Assembly: GCF_002896875.1 (NCBI RefSeq)
Contig: NZ_CP023278.1
Coordinates: forward strand, 4,078,501-4,142,500
Direction of reading: 5' to 3'
Length of the DNA: 64,000 bases
Source: Nostoc sp. CENA543
Lineage (GTDB): Bacteria; Cyanobacteriota; Cyanobacteriia; Cyanobacteriales; Nostocaceae
The notes beneath the pieces are model-generated. The model had not been told where the DNA came from. It ran no database searches and was given only the letters and a program-made list of their open reading frames with translations. Below, one piece after another: positions 37,232 to 45,948 of this stretch. Numbering within the stretch: the first letter of the stretch is position 1; every line of letters starts with the position of its first letter. Position numbers and translations under genes: made by a program.

Positions 37232-40200
37232 ATGGTGCATATTAAGCGTGTCGAACTTACCAACTTTAAATCCTTCGGTGGGACTACCTCAGTTCCTTTG
37301 CTACCGGGGTTCACTGTCATTTCCGGGCCGAATGGTTCGGGGAAGTCGAATATTTTGGATGCGCTGCTGTTTTGTTTGGGATTGGCTAGTTCTAAGGGGA
37401 TGCGCGCCGATCGCTTACCGGATTTGGTGAATAATACTCAAACGGCGAAAAGTCGCGCGGCGGTGGAAGCTAGTGTCACTGTGACTTTTGATTTATCTGA
37501 TTTGGTAGATGCTGGCGATCAGTTAAGAGTAGTTAATAGTGATGAAGAATTATTACAAAATGAAGAACAAACAGAAGAACAGCCAACTGTAAATGGCAAT
37601 GGTAATGGTCATAAACCCACAGAATGGAGCGTGACTCGGAAGTTACGGGTAACTCATCAAGGGACTTACACGTCGAATTACTATATCAATGGTGCATCCT
37701 GCACATTGACTGAGTTACATGAACAGTTGGAGGATCTGCGGATTTACCCAGAAGGGTATAACGTGGTACTGCAAGGGGACGTAACTAGTATTATCTCGAT
37801 GAATGCTAAGGAACGTCGGGAAATTATTGATGAGTTGGCTGGGGTAGCGGCTTTTGACCGTAAGATTAATCAGGCTAAGGCGACTCTGGATGAGGTGAAG
37901 GAAAAGGAAGATAGTTGTCGGATTATTGAGAATGAGTTAACTTTACAGCGCGATCGCTTGTCTCAAGATAAGGCCAAGGCGGAGAAGTATCAAAAGTTAC
38001 GCACTGAATATTTGCATAAGCAATCTTGGGAAGCGGTGTTATCTTGGCGTTCTCTGCAAGCACAGCAGGAAAAGTTAGCTACGGAAATTCAAGCAGGCGA
38101 TCGCAATTATGCTGAATCTACCACTCAACTTACTAGTCTGAATGGGGAAATTGCCCAAAAAACGGCGGAATTAGAGCAACTCAATGCCCACGTCAAAGCT
38201 TTGGGTGAGGAGGAATTATTAGCAGTACAATCTACCCTGGCTACCCAAGAGGCGGAACGCAAGCAACTGGAACGTCAGCAAGCGGAGTTAAACAACGCTT
38301 CCCAAGAAACTACTAGGCGGCTAACGCAAACTCAGCAAGAAATTCAACAGCATCACCAGGGTTTGGCTGAAATCGCCCAAGCACAGGGGTTAGAACAGCA
38401 ATCTATTGTCTATTGTCAGCAGCAACGGGATGAGGCTCAACAAGCTTTAGAAAAGTCCCGTGAAGTAGCCGCAGCCATTGCCACAGCTTCGGAAGCTTGG
38501 GTACAGCAACAAACTGCACTCAATCGTCAAATTGAAACTTTGCTGCAAACTCTAGAACCACAGCGCACTGAACAAGCACAACTGAGGGAACGAAATAATC
38601 AGTTACAGGAGCTAATTGCAGAGGAAACGCAGTTAATTGCTAATTTAGAGCCGCAGTTGCTAGAAAAACAAGCGGAATGTTCTAAGTTAGAAGCTGAGTT
38701 TAATACTTCCAGTGAACCGATTCAAGATTTAGCGCAAAATCTCACCGCAACAGATCAGGAATTACAAATCCAACAGGAAACTCAAAAGCGACTGTTGCAA
38801 GAACAACGAGACAAGCAGCGTCAGTTAGATAAAATCGATGCACAAACCCAAGCACAGCAAGAAGTCCAGGGAACGCAAGCCAGTAAAGTGATTATTCAGT
38901 CAGGATTACCCGGCGTTTGCGGCTTGGTGGTGCATTTGGGACGGGTTGAACCCCGTTATCAATTGGCTTTGGAAATTGCGGCTGGGGCGCGTTTAGGGCA
39001 TATTGTAGTGGACGATGACGGGATAGCCGCCGCCGGAATTGAACTGTTAAAACAAAAACGGGCGGGGAGGGCGACTTTTTTACCTTTAAACAAAATTCAA
39101 GCCCCGAAATTTACCCAGGATGCAACATTACGGTTAGCTAACGGCTTTGTCAGCTATGCGGTGAATTTAGTAGAATGCGATCGCCGTTATCGGGATGTAT
39201 TTAATTATGTTTTCGGTAACACGGTAGTATTTAGCAACTTAGAACAGGCGCGGAAAAATCTCGGTTTATATCGCATCGTCACCTTAGATGGGGAATTACT
39301 AGAAACCAGTGGCGCGATGACTGGTGGTAGCATGAATCAGCGTTCGGCGTTGCGTTTCGGGAAGGGAGAAGCGGCGGAATCAGACGAGGCGGTAGCTTTA
39401 AAACAGCGTTTGCAAGATATTGATAGAATTTTAGACCGTTGTACGGAAGCGATCGCTACTTTATCATCTAGAAGTAAGCAATTATCCCAAGAACTCACAG
39501 AAGCGCGTCAAGCACGGCGAGAACAGCAGTTGCAATTGGAACAGTTGCAAAAAGACATTAAAAGTTTAACAGCCCAGTTAGAAGGGACGCGATCGCAACT
39601 CACCCAAAACACCGAAAAATTTCACACCGCCCAAACTCGTCTGGAAGTATTAGACAATGAACTCCCAGGACAAGAAACTCAGTTACAGCAATTACGCCAC
39701 ACCCTAGCCGATTTAGAAGCCTCCCAAACCCCCAGCGAATGGCAACAAATCCAAGGGACAATAAAAACTCAAGAACAGCAATTACAGCAACGGGAAACCG
39801 CCTTTAGGGAAGCCGAACAACGATTAAAAAATTTAGAGAATCAACAACAACGTCTGCAAGAACGCATCCAAGAAGCCGAACAACGTATCACCCAATATCA
39901 ACAAGAACAACAAACCCAACAAACCCAAATCGCCACCCTCAGCACTCAGCACTCAGCCCTCAGCACTCAAATCGCCGCTACCCGCGCCCAAATGAGTGAA
40001 ATGGAAAAGAATTTGGGTGAAGAGAAACAAAAACGGGACGCATTAGAACAACAAGTGCGATCGCATCTCCTGCGTCAGCAACAATTAGAATGGGAAATTC
40101 AAAAGCTAGAAGAAAGCCAACTGAAGCGGCGGGAAGATTTAGCAGCATTGCAAAGCCAATTACAGGAACTCGCCCCCGAATTACCCAACCCTTTGCCCGA

Positions 40201-40879
40201 AGTCCCAGATCAGGTAGACTTAGAAGAATTGCAGAAAGAATTGCGATCGCTAGCCAAACGCTTACAGGCGATGGAACCTGTGAATATGTTGGCGTTGGAA
40301 GAATACGAACGCACCCAAAACCGCCTCGAAGAACTCACTCAAAAATTGCAGACATTAGAAGCCGAACGCACCGAATTACTTTTAAGAATTGAAAACTTTA
40401 CCACCCTGCGACAGCAAGCCTTTAAAGAAGCCTTTGACGCTGTGAATGAAAACTTCCAATCAATTTTCGCTACCCTGTCCGACGGTGACGGCTACCTGCA
40501 ACTCGATAACCCCGAAGATCCCTTTGCTAGCGGCTTAAATTTAGTCGCCCACCCCAAAGGTAAACCAGTGCAAAGACTCGCTTCCATGTCTGGGGGTGAA
40601 AAATCCCTCACCGCTTTAAGCTTTATATTTGCGCTGCAACGCTACCGCCCTTCACCTTTTTACGCCTTTGATGAAGTAGATATGTTTCTGGATGGGGCAA
40701 ACGTTGAACGTTTATCAAGAATGATTAAAAAACAGGCACAACAAGCCCAGTTCATAGTTGTGAGTTTGCGTCGTCCGATGATAGAATCAGCCGAACGCAC
40801 CATTGGCGTTACTCAGGCAAGGGGAGCTTACACCCAAGTTTTGGGAATTAAATTACAATCTTCCCATACATCTGCTTGA
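37232..40879 (+). CDS. smc: Chromosome segregation protein SMC
   Basis: A 1215-aa SMC ATPase for chromosome compaction and segregation. The N-terminal Walker A is GPNGSGKSN near 35. A long coiled coil, a hinge (about 555-670; GVCGLVVHLGRVEPRYQLALEIAAG...GGSMNQRS) and a second coiled coil follow. The C-terminal signature SMSGGEKSLTALS and Walker B FYAFDEVDMFLD complete the head. There is an acidic/Asn insertion near 105-130 (EEQTEEQPTVNGNGNGHK) in the head. An in-frame tandem heptamer in the second coiled coil (near 902-912, STQHSALSTQ) comes from an STRR. ScpA/ScpB genes are not in the window. Confidence 0.96.
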   Translation: MVHIKRVELTNFKSFGGTTSVPLLPGFTVISGPNGSGKSNILDALLFCLGLASSKGMRADRLPDLVNNTQTAKSRAAVEASVTVTFDLSDLVDAGDQLRVVNSDEELLQNEEQTEEQPTVNGNGNGHKPTEWSVTRKLRVTHQGTYTSNYYINGASCTLTELHEQLEDLRIYPEGYNVVLQGDVTSIISMNAKERREIIDELAGVAAFDRKINQAKATLDEVKEKEDSCRIIENELTLQRDRLSQDKAKAEKYQKLRTEYLHKQSWEAVLSWRSLQAQQEKLATEIQAGDRNYAESTTQLTSLNGEIAQKTAELEQLNAHVKALGEEELLAVQSTLATQEAERKQLERQQAELNNASQETTRRLTQTQQEIQQHHQGLAEIAQAQGLEQQSIVYCQQQRDEAQQALEKSREVAAAIATASEAWVQQQTALNRQIETLLQTLEPQRTEQAQLRERNNQLQELIAEETQLIANLEPQLLEKQAECSKLEAEFNTSSEPIQDLAQNLTATDQELQIQQETQKRLLQEQRDKQRQLDKIDAQTQAQQEVQGTQASKVIIQSGLPGVCGLVVHLGRVEPRYQLALEIAAGARLGHIVVDDDGIAAAGIELLKQKRAGRATFLPLNKIQAPKFTQDATLRLANGFVSYAVNLVECDRRYRDVFNYVFGNTVVFSNLEQARKNLGLYRIVTLDGELLETSGAMTGGSMNQRSALRFGKGEAAESDEAVALKQRLQDIDRILDRCTEAIATLSSRSKQLSQELTEARQARREQQLQLEQLQKDIKSLTAQLEGTRSQLTQNTEKFHTAQTRLEVLDNELPGQETQLQQLRHTLADLEASQTPSEWQQIQGTIKTQEQQLQQRETAFREAEQRLKNLENQQQRLQERIQEAEQRITQYQQEQQTQQTQIATLSTQHSALSTQIAATRAQMSEMEKNLGEEKQKRDALEQQVRSHLLRQQQLEWEIQKLEESQLKRREDLAALQSQLQELAPELPNPLPEVPDQVDLEELQKELRSLAKRLQAMEPVNMLALEEYERTQNRLEELTQKLQTLEAERTELLLRIENFTTLRQQAFKEAFDAVNENFQSIFATLSDGDGYLQLDNPEDPFASGLNLVAHPKGKPVQRLASMSGGEKSLTALSFIFALQRYRPSPFYAFDEVDMFLDGANVERLSRMIKKQAQQAQFIVVSLRRPMIESAERTIGVTQARGAYTQVLGIKLQSSHTSA
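39937..39968. repeat. TCAGCAC heptamer repeat inside smc
   Basis: Four tandem units of TCAGCAC (one TCAGCCC) are translated as LSTQHSALSTQ within the second coiled coil. The same heptamer forms the intergenic repeat at 25161-25198. Confidence 0.85.
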
Positions 40880-40937
40880 GTTTTTGTTAATAATAGTGTA
40901 TAGATAAACCGGATTCGAGATCAGGACTCCGTATAGA

Positions 40938-41915
40938 ATGACCTCTGAACAAATAATTAGGCGTTCCGACATATTAAATACCCAGGTAATTACCCGCGAT
41001 AATGGCAAACGATTAGGTATAGTCAGCCAAGTTTGGGTAGATATTGATCAAAGAGAGGTTGTGGCTCTTGGTTTGCGAGACAGCCTGATCTCTATCTCTG
41101 GTCTACCGCGCTATATGTACCTGAGCAGCATCAACCAATTCGGTGATGTCATCCTGGTAGATAATGAAGATGTCATCGAAGACGTTGAAGTTGAAGCTTT
41201 CAGCAACTTGATGAACTGGGAAGTCATCACCGAGACAGGTGAAGTCTTAGGTAGAGTGCGGGGCTTTAAGTTTGAAGCTGAAACAGGTAAGTTAACCTCC
41301 ATTATTATCGCCTCCCTGGGAGTTCCACAAATTCCCGACCAGTTTTTGAGTACCTACGAGATATCAATCGAAGAAGTTGTCAGCACAGGCCCCAGTAGAT
41401 TGATTGTATTTGAAGGGGCTGAAGAACGAGTTAACCAATTAACAGTCGGCGTACTAGAAAGATTAGGTATCGGTAAAGCACCTTGGGAAAGAGGCGCAGA
41501 AGAAGAATACTACTCCGCACCCCGCGCTGTCGCACCCTCTAATCAACTCCCCAGTGGTGTACCCCTACAGCCACCCAAGCCCAAAGTCCGCACCCCTGAG
41601 CCTGTAGCCATAGAAGAAGAATGGAACGAGGACTACATTGAAGAAGAAAGACCACGGCGTGAAGTCATGAAGGCGCGGTCTTATGAGTCCATTCAATACG
41701 AAGAAGACGAAGAAGATAACTGGGGTAATGAAGCCGCAGACAAAGACAGATATAAAGAACCACCAGCTAAACCCTACAAGCCCTACAGCAACGATTACGA
41801 CGACTATGATGATGTAGAAGGCGACGCTTGGGAAGATACACCCCCACAACCTGTGAATATTCCCAAGAAAGTCAAAGAAAGACAGCCAGAATACGAAGAA
41901 GAAAGCGGATATTAA
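40938..41915 (+). CDS. Two-PRC-barrel protein with acidic C-terminal tail
   Basis: A 325-aa protein. Residues about 5-85 and 90-170 are two PRC-barrel domains (RRSDILNTQVITRDNGKRLGIVSQVWVDIDQREVVALGL; NWEVITETGEVLGRVRGFKFEAETGKLTSIII). From about 195 a Pro-rich linker gives way to a strongly acidic, Tyr-rich, probably unstructured tail (EEDEEDNW, YDDYDDVEGDAWED). PRC-barrels occur in RimM, in photosynthetic reaction-centre H subunits and in many uncharacterised cyanobacterial proteins. The function here is not known. It lies 58 bp after smc and ends in a strong terminator, so it is probably co-transcribed with smc. Confidence 0.85.
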   Translation: MTSEQIIRRSDILNTQVITRDNGKRLGIVSQVWVDIDQREVVALGLRDSLISISGLPRYMYLSSINQFGDVILVDNEDVIEDVEVEAFSNLMNWEVITETGEVLGRVRGFKFEAETGKLTSIIIASLGVPQIPDQFLSTYEISIEEVVSTGPSRLIVFEGAEERVNQLTVGVLERLGIGKAPWERGAEEEYYSAPRAVAPSNQLPSGVPLQPPKPKVRTPEPVAIEEEWNEDYIEEERPRREVMKARSYESIQYEEDEEDNWGNEAADKDRYKEPPAKPYKPYSNDYDDYDDVEGDAWEDTPPQPVNIPKKVKERQPEYEEESGY

Positions 41916-41928
41916 CAAGCTTTGTGGA

Positions 41929-41965
41929 AATAACCCCAGTTCTGTGAATCAGAACTGGGGTTATT
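41929..41965 (+). terminator. Strong rho-independent terminator after the PRC-barrel gene
   Basis: A perfect 16-bp stem (AATAACCCCAGTTCTG / CAGAACTGGGGTTATT) with a 5-base loop TGAAT, followed by TTATG. It begins 13 bases after the stop codon. Confidence 0.9.
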
Positions 41966-42039
41966 TTATGATATCTGTGTATTGTTTCTGTAGTGTATTG
42001 GTTACAAGTATCGTTTATATAGCAATACAGTTCAGTTAA

Positions 42040-42178
42040 TACCAATTCATGAAAAGAATGAAACAGATGCGTAGGTTGGGTTGAACGAAGTGAAACCCAA
42101 CAATCACAAGACTTTGAGGTGTTGTGTTTCGTTCCTCAACCCAACCTACATTTGCATCATATTTTTTGTGAAATGGTA
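42040..42178. mobile_element. MITE-like element, family A copy 2 (with nested inverted repeat)
   Basis: The ends are TACCAATTCA and TGAAATGGTA. It is flanked on both sides by TAA (42037-42039 and 42179-42181), a TNA-type target duplication. Its interior differs from copies 1 and 3: it holds a second inverted repeat, GTAGGTTGGGTT...AACCCAACCTAC, so one element may have inserted in another. It encodes no protein. Confidence 0.8.
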
Positions 42179-42300
42179 TAAGGGCTATTGAAAAGGCATT
42201 TAGCAAATGTTTTTTTATCCGTTTCTTACTCTATATTAAGCAAGAGCGATCGCCTTTACCAAATAAAAAGCGATCGCCCCTCGATGATTGCAATAGATAA

Positions 42301-42825
42301 TTACGCAGCCACTAACCGACGCAAAGATTCCGCACGACGTTTAGCTGTCGAATTATTGGGTTGAAATTTGAGTGCTTCTTCGTACATTTGTAACGCTTGA
42401 GCATTCAATTTTTTGCGCTCATAAGCATGACCCAGATTATTTAGTGCTACCACATAATCAGGCTTCAATTTCAGAGCTTCTTTGTACTGACGAATGGCTA
42501 AATCATACTGCTCTTGAGCAAAATAAGCATAACCTAGACCATTGTAGATAGGAGCAGTATTTTCTTCTCCCTCTTCCTCAGCAGACTTGAGTGCTTTTTG
42601 AAACAATGGTATCGCTTGAGTAAACACTTTTTTCTCAGAATAAATACAAGCTAGTTCGTAATATTCTTGAGTCGTACCTTTGTCTTTACTCAACTTGTTT
42701 CGCAACCGCGATAAAGAACTCTCCCGCTTACGAGTTTTGAACAGCTGGCGGAAAACACTCACAACTGCGAATGTCAGTAAACCCACCAAAACAGAGAGAT
42801 AAACAACCGCTAGACTGTTATCCAT
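42301..42825 (-). CDS. Membrane-anchored TPR protein
   Basis: A 174-aa protein from ATG 42825. One N-terminal membrane helix (about 4-24, LAVVYLSVLVGLLTFAVVSVF) is followed by a basic stretch. Three tetratricopeptide units follow from about 50 (TQEYYELACIYSEKKVFTQAIPLFQKALK; APIYNGLGYAYFAQEQYDLAIRQYKEALKLKP; VVALNNLGHAYERKKLNAQALQMYEEALKFQP). It probably acts as a scaffold at the plasma or thylakoid membrane, resembling cyanobacterial TPR proteins tied to photosystem assembly; that link is only inference. A TTG three codons upstream is an alternative start. Confidence 0.83.
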   Translation of the reverse strand: MDNSLAVVYLSVLVGLLTFAVVSVFRQLFKTRKRESSLSRLRNKLSKDKGTTQEYYELACIYSEKKVFTQAIPLFQKALKSAEEEGEENTAPIYNGLGYAYFAQEQYDLAIRQYKEALKLKPDYVVALNNLGHAYERKKLNAQALQMYEEALKFQPNNSTAKRRAESLRRLVAA

Positions 42826-42879
42826 TACCTTCAAATAAAAATATTAAACTTGCTTCTATATCTATTATCGGGCTTATTG

Positions 42880-43075
42880 GGAGTGATGAGTGCTGAGTTG
42901 GGAGTGCTGTTAGCGGTAGCGCGGCGTTTAGCCGGTGATGAGTGCTGTTAGCGGAAGCGGGGCGTTTAGCCCGTGCTGAGTGCTGAGTTGGGAGTGATAA
43001 GTGGGAAAGATGACTAATGACTAATGACTAATGACTAATGACTATTGACTATTGACTGTTGACTATTGACCAATC
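42880..43075. repeat. STRR and palindrome cluster reaching into a 3' coding end
   Basis: GAGTGCTGAG units and a GC-rich block (42898-42980; GCTGTTAGCGGTAGCGCGGCG and GCTGTTAGCGGAAGCGGGGCG) are followed by a run of TGACTAA / TGACTAT heptamers (43011-43070). The GC-rich block is the inverted counterpart of 33022-33082. The heptamers supply the last codons of the solute-binding protein. Confidence 0.8.
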
Positions 43076-43847
43076 CCCAATATTGAATGCGTTCTTTTAG
43101 CCAGCCTTTGGCGATGTAACTTGCGATCGCTTCGTTGACTGCTCTTCTCAATTCATCGTACTGTATACCTTTGGGCATGACTACAGATAAGGGTGCAGTC
43201 GATAATTTTGTTGGTAGAATCCGGTATTGGGGGTTTTTCTGTACCCATGCACTTAATACGCTGGCATCGGCGGCGAAGGCTACTACACTATTGTTTTCTA
43301 GCTGCTTTTGCGCTTCTGTGTAGGAATTTACTCCTACTAAATCGGCAGTAGGTATATAGTAACGGACTTCAGCGATGGTGATGGAGTGATTTAAAACGGC
43401 GATTTTGCGTTTTTGTAAATCGCTTAATTTCTCGATAGACGAGTCTTTGGTGATTAAAACTGTGCCATCAAAATAATAGGGGACGCTAAAACTCACTAGG
43501 CGTGAGCGTGATTCTGTGGCTGTTACCCTAGCGATCGCCATATCTACTTGATGATTGTAAACTGCGGCTAGGCGATCGCGATTCATTACGGGCTGAAATT
43601 TCACAGCGTCGGCTTTTCCTAACAAATCGGCTGCTAAACGCTGTGCTAAGTCAATTTCTAAACCTTGCAATTTCCCACTGGCATCTTTAAATCCTAAAGG
43701 CGGCGTATTATCTTTTACCGCCACGGTTATATAACCCCGTCGTTGCACTTCCTGAATGGGTGAGGCAGATGCAGATAAGCCTGTGGCAAAAAACACGCAA
43801 AAAATGCAAATAATGGTTGCGGATAATACCAGATGTAACTGCTTCAT
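43035..43847 (-). CDS. ABC-type amino-acid (PAAT) solute-binding protein
   Basis: A 270-aa family 3 periplasmic binding protein from ATG 43847. The signal peptide is about 1-28 (LHLVLSATIICIFCVFFATGLSASA). The domain reads VQRRGYITVAVKDNTPPLGFKDASGKLQGLEIDLAQRLAADLLG...VDMAIARVTATESRSRLVSFSVPYYFDGTVLI, typical of polar amino-acid binders. The C-terminus LVNSQQSIVNSH is encoded by the tandem TGACTAT heptamer and is not part of the fold. An upstream in-frame ATG would add 10 residues before the signal peptide. No permease or ATPase genes are adjacent. The ligand is unknown. Confidence 0.87.
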   Translation of the reverse strand: MKQLHLVLSATIICIFCVFFATGLSASASPIQEVQRRGYITVAVKDNTPPLGFKDASGKLQGLEIDLAQRLAADLLGKADAVKFQPVMNRDRLAAVYNHQVDMAIARVTATESRSRLVSFSVPYYFDGTVLITKDSSIEKLSDLQKRKIAVLNHSITIAEVRYYIPTADLVGVNSYTEAQKQLENNSVVAFAADASVLSAWVQKNPQYRILPTKLSTAPLSVVMPKGIQYDELRRAVNEAIASYIAKGWLKERIQYWGLVNSQQSIVNSH

Positions 43848-43889
43848 GATTTGCCTTTTGTTACATCTGTTATTCATCCGGTTTCACCT

Positions 43890-44246
43890 TTAACCTTGAA
43901 CTTGGCTGGCTATTTCCACTACTTTGCTGAAGCCAGCAGGGTCGAGGACTGCTAATTGTGCCAACATTTTGCGGTTGAGTTGGATGTTAGCTTTTTTCAG
44001 GTTGCCGATCAAGCGACTGTAGCTTAAGCCATGTACTCTTGCAGCAGCGTTGATACGGGTAATCCAGAGGCTACGGAAATCGCGCTTTTTCTTTTTGCGA
44101 TCGCGGTATGCACTGCGGAGTGCTTTCATTACCTGTTGGTTAGCGGTTCTAAACAAAGTGGAGTGAGAACCACGGAAGCCTTTAGCTAGTTTGAGGATTT
44201 TATTGCGGCGTTTACGAGCAACGTTACCGCGTTTTACACGGGTCAT
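43890..44246 (-). CDS. rplT: Ribosomal protein bL20
   Basis: A 118-aa large-subunit ribosomal protein L20: [29 protein letters not shown]..., then [43 protein letters not shown]. The length and highly basic N-terminal tail are those of the family. It binds 23S rRNA early in assembly. It follows rpmI by 27 bp on the same strand, the usual rpmI-rplT pair; infC is not upstream here. Confidence 0.98.
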   Translation of the reverse strand: MTRVKRGNVARKRRNKILKLAKGFRGSHSTLFRTANQQVMKALRSAYRDRKKKKRDFRSLWITRINAAARVHGLSYSRLIGNLKKANIQLNRKMLAQLAVLDPAGFSKVVEIASQVQG

Positions 44247-44273
44247 ATTCTATTCCTAGATAATCTATCGAAT

Positions 44274-44471
44274 TTACAAATAAGGAAGCATTAAACGCAC
44301 GTTTTCTTCGTCGCGTTCGTTAACAATTGCCATTTTAGAGAAATTGCGCTTCTTATTGGTGGTTTTGTGTTCTAACAAGTGATTTTTGAAAGCTTTGCGG
44401 CGCACAATTTTACCGCTACCAGTGGCGCGGAATCGTTTTGCTGCGGCTTTGCGTGTTTTGAGTTTAGGCAT
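44274..44471 (-). CDS. rpmI: Ribosomal protein bL35
   Basis: A 65-aa large-subunit protein L35: [36 protein letters not shown], ending VRLMLPYL. Both the length and the conserved N-terminus are typical. It is the first gene of the rpmI-rplT pair. The 670-bp spacer upstream is AT-rich and holds a MITE copy. Confidence 0.98.
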   Translation of the reverse strand: MPKLKTRKAAAKRFRATGSGKIVRRKAFKNHLLEHKTTNKKRNFSKMAIVNERDEENVRLMLPYL

Positions 44472-44695
44472 GGTTTAGCTCTAATTCGACACAATCCCTC
44501 ATTATATATCATGTTGCTCCAATTCATCAAAGCTTGATACGAATTAGGTTTGTGTACTTCACACAGGACAAAAATTCCTATCTCTACCCATTCTCTAGAG
44601 CCAGAATGCCTCCCAATCTACAACAACAATGATGAAAACCAACTTAGAGGGGACATAAATGTTTTAGTTGGTTACTAGCATCTCATACCAATTTT

Positions 44696-44770
44696 GGATT
44701 TTGGATTAAAAGCCCAGATTCTTACCATATTCCAGAATCTCGAAACAAGACTACCTATCTCAATTCTGTA
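44696..44770. mobile_element. MITE-like element, family B copy 2
   Basis: TACCAATTTTGGATTTTGGA ... CAATTCTGTA, flanked on both sides by TCA (44693-44695 and 44771-44773). The core ATTCCAGAATCTCGAAACAA is identical to copy 1 at 11825-11923, which is longer because it has two more GGATTTT units. It lies in the 670-bp gap between rpmI and the RiPP locus, which is otherwise AT-rich and featureless. Confidence 0.78.
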
Positions 44771-45142
44771 TCAGCAATGTTTCCAGGTCGTTTTAGAGGT
44801 GAATAGTTAGCGAGACAACCCAAATTTCCCATGTAATTAAATTAAGAAGGTTATCAATTAATTTTAAAAAGGTTATCCTCATTTTATCTTTAGGAATTTA
44901 ATATTAATAAAATAAAGTAATTTTGTCACTCCTTTATTTATTAAAAATATTGTCTTTTTTTGTCTAAATCAGCGATGATGTCAACGTAAAGACAAGCTAA
45001 AACATATTTATTGGGGCAATGTACATTTAAGGCATGAAAACAAAAAACTAGAGTCTTAAATAGCATCATTCATATAAATATGTGTAGCCCAATTGGAATG
45101 TAACCCAAATAAAAAAGCTCACTGACGGAGGTTAATATCAAG

Positions 45143-45367
45143 ATGGCTAAAATCACAATTTCTGACCTCAACCCCTCTGATTACTCTCTGACTGAATTAT
45201 CTGCTGAAGAAATGGCTGCAATTCAGGGTGGTGGATTCCTTGGTAAACTCATCGGTGGGATTGTAGGCGGTGTTGCAGGATTTTTTATCGCTGGGCCAGC
45301 AGGAGTTTTTTCAGGTATTAGTGCAGGAAGCACATTAGGCGACGCTGTTGAAGAAGTATTCTTCTAA
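45143..45367 (+). CDS. GG-leader bacteriocin-like precursor (glycine-zipper core)
   Basis: A 74-aa peptide precursor. The leader (about 1-30) is MAKITISDLNPSDYSLTELSAEEMAAIQGG, ending in the Gly-Gly processing site. The core of about 44 aa is hydrophobic with GxxxG spacing (FLGKLIGGIVGGVAGFFIAG), as in glycine-zipper, pore-forming class II bacteriocins. It has no Cys and few Ser/Thr, so little modification is expected. The MAxIxISDLN start resembles that of the minus-strand precursor at 51083-51289. A good terminator follows, so it is a separate transcript. TGACGGAGGTTAATATC before the ATG is a fair ribosome-binding site. Target and immunity are unknown. Confidence 0.8.
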   Translation: MAKITISDLNPSDYSLTELSAEEMAAIQGGGFLGKLIGGIVGGVAGFFIAGPAGVFSGISAGSTLGDAVEEVFF

Positions 45368-45420
45368 ATAAGCGTTGAATAACTTAAAAAATATAAAATC
45401 TCATTCCCATTTTTATATGT

Positions 45421-45448
45421 ATCCTCTGATAACATCAGAGGATTTTTG
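45421..45448 (+). terminator. Terminator after the first peptide precursor
   Basis: Arms ATCCTCTGAT and ATCAGAGGAT with a 3-base loop, followed by TTTTGTTGT. It separates this precursor from the next gene. Confidence 0.85.
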
Positions 45449-45587
45449 TTGTATTTCTTATTTTAAAAACACTATTGTTGACCAATTAATTAAAGTAATG
45501 TTAAGAATCAAATGACGACAAAAGTAAACTATTTTTGTCACTCAAATAATTACAGATTTTGTATTATCGATTTTACTTTAAATTAAA

Positions 45588-45905
45588 ATGCAATCTATGA
45601 GAAATATATTTCTCATGAATAAATTTACCAGTGTAGACAAAAACATGGAAACCAATAACAGAAACTTCAAGAATCAAATCGAAATTAATGATTTGATTGA
45701 TGCTGCCGTTAGCGATGCGTTGGCACGTAGAAGCGGAAATGATGACAACTTATCGGACTTGTCTGGTGAAGATGCTGATCATGTAACAGGCGGTATTGCT
45801 TCACTCACAATTGCAGGTTATAAACCTATCCCCCCTATCATTAAACCTATCTGTCCCCCCATCACTGTCGGGATTATTGCACTACCAGGGAAAGAAATCA
45901 TGTAA
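45588..45905 (+). CDS. GG-leader peptide precursor with Pro/Ile-rich core
   Basis: A 105-aa reading frame; the true start may be METNNRNFKN at 45645 (86 aa). The leader is acidic (EINDLIDAAVSDALARRSG... LSDLSGEDADHVTGG) and ends in Gly-Gly. The core of about 37 aa is IASLTIAGYKPIPPIIKPIC then PPITVGIIALPGKEIM, with three PxxPxI units and a single Cys. I do not know this core type. It has Tyr-Lys rather than Tyr-Gly, so it is probably not a splicease substrate. It lies 43 bp before the Cys-rich 146-aa gene and seems to belong to that unit. Confidence 0.72.
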   Translation: MQSMRNIFLMNKFTSVDKNMETNNRNFKNQIEINDLIDAAVSDALARRSGNDDNLSDLSGEDADHVTGGIASLTIAGYKPIPPIIKPICPPITVGIIALPGKEIM

Positions 45906-45948
45906 TTCTACACTTTACTGAAAAATTACCTTACTGGAGTATTAATTC

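Noticed and set aside
45588-45905. Second splicease substrate
   Set aside because: The core has Gly-Tyr-Lys and no X-Tyr-Gly motif, so the tyramine-excision chemistry would not apply as known.
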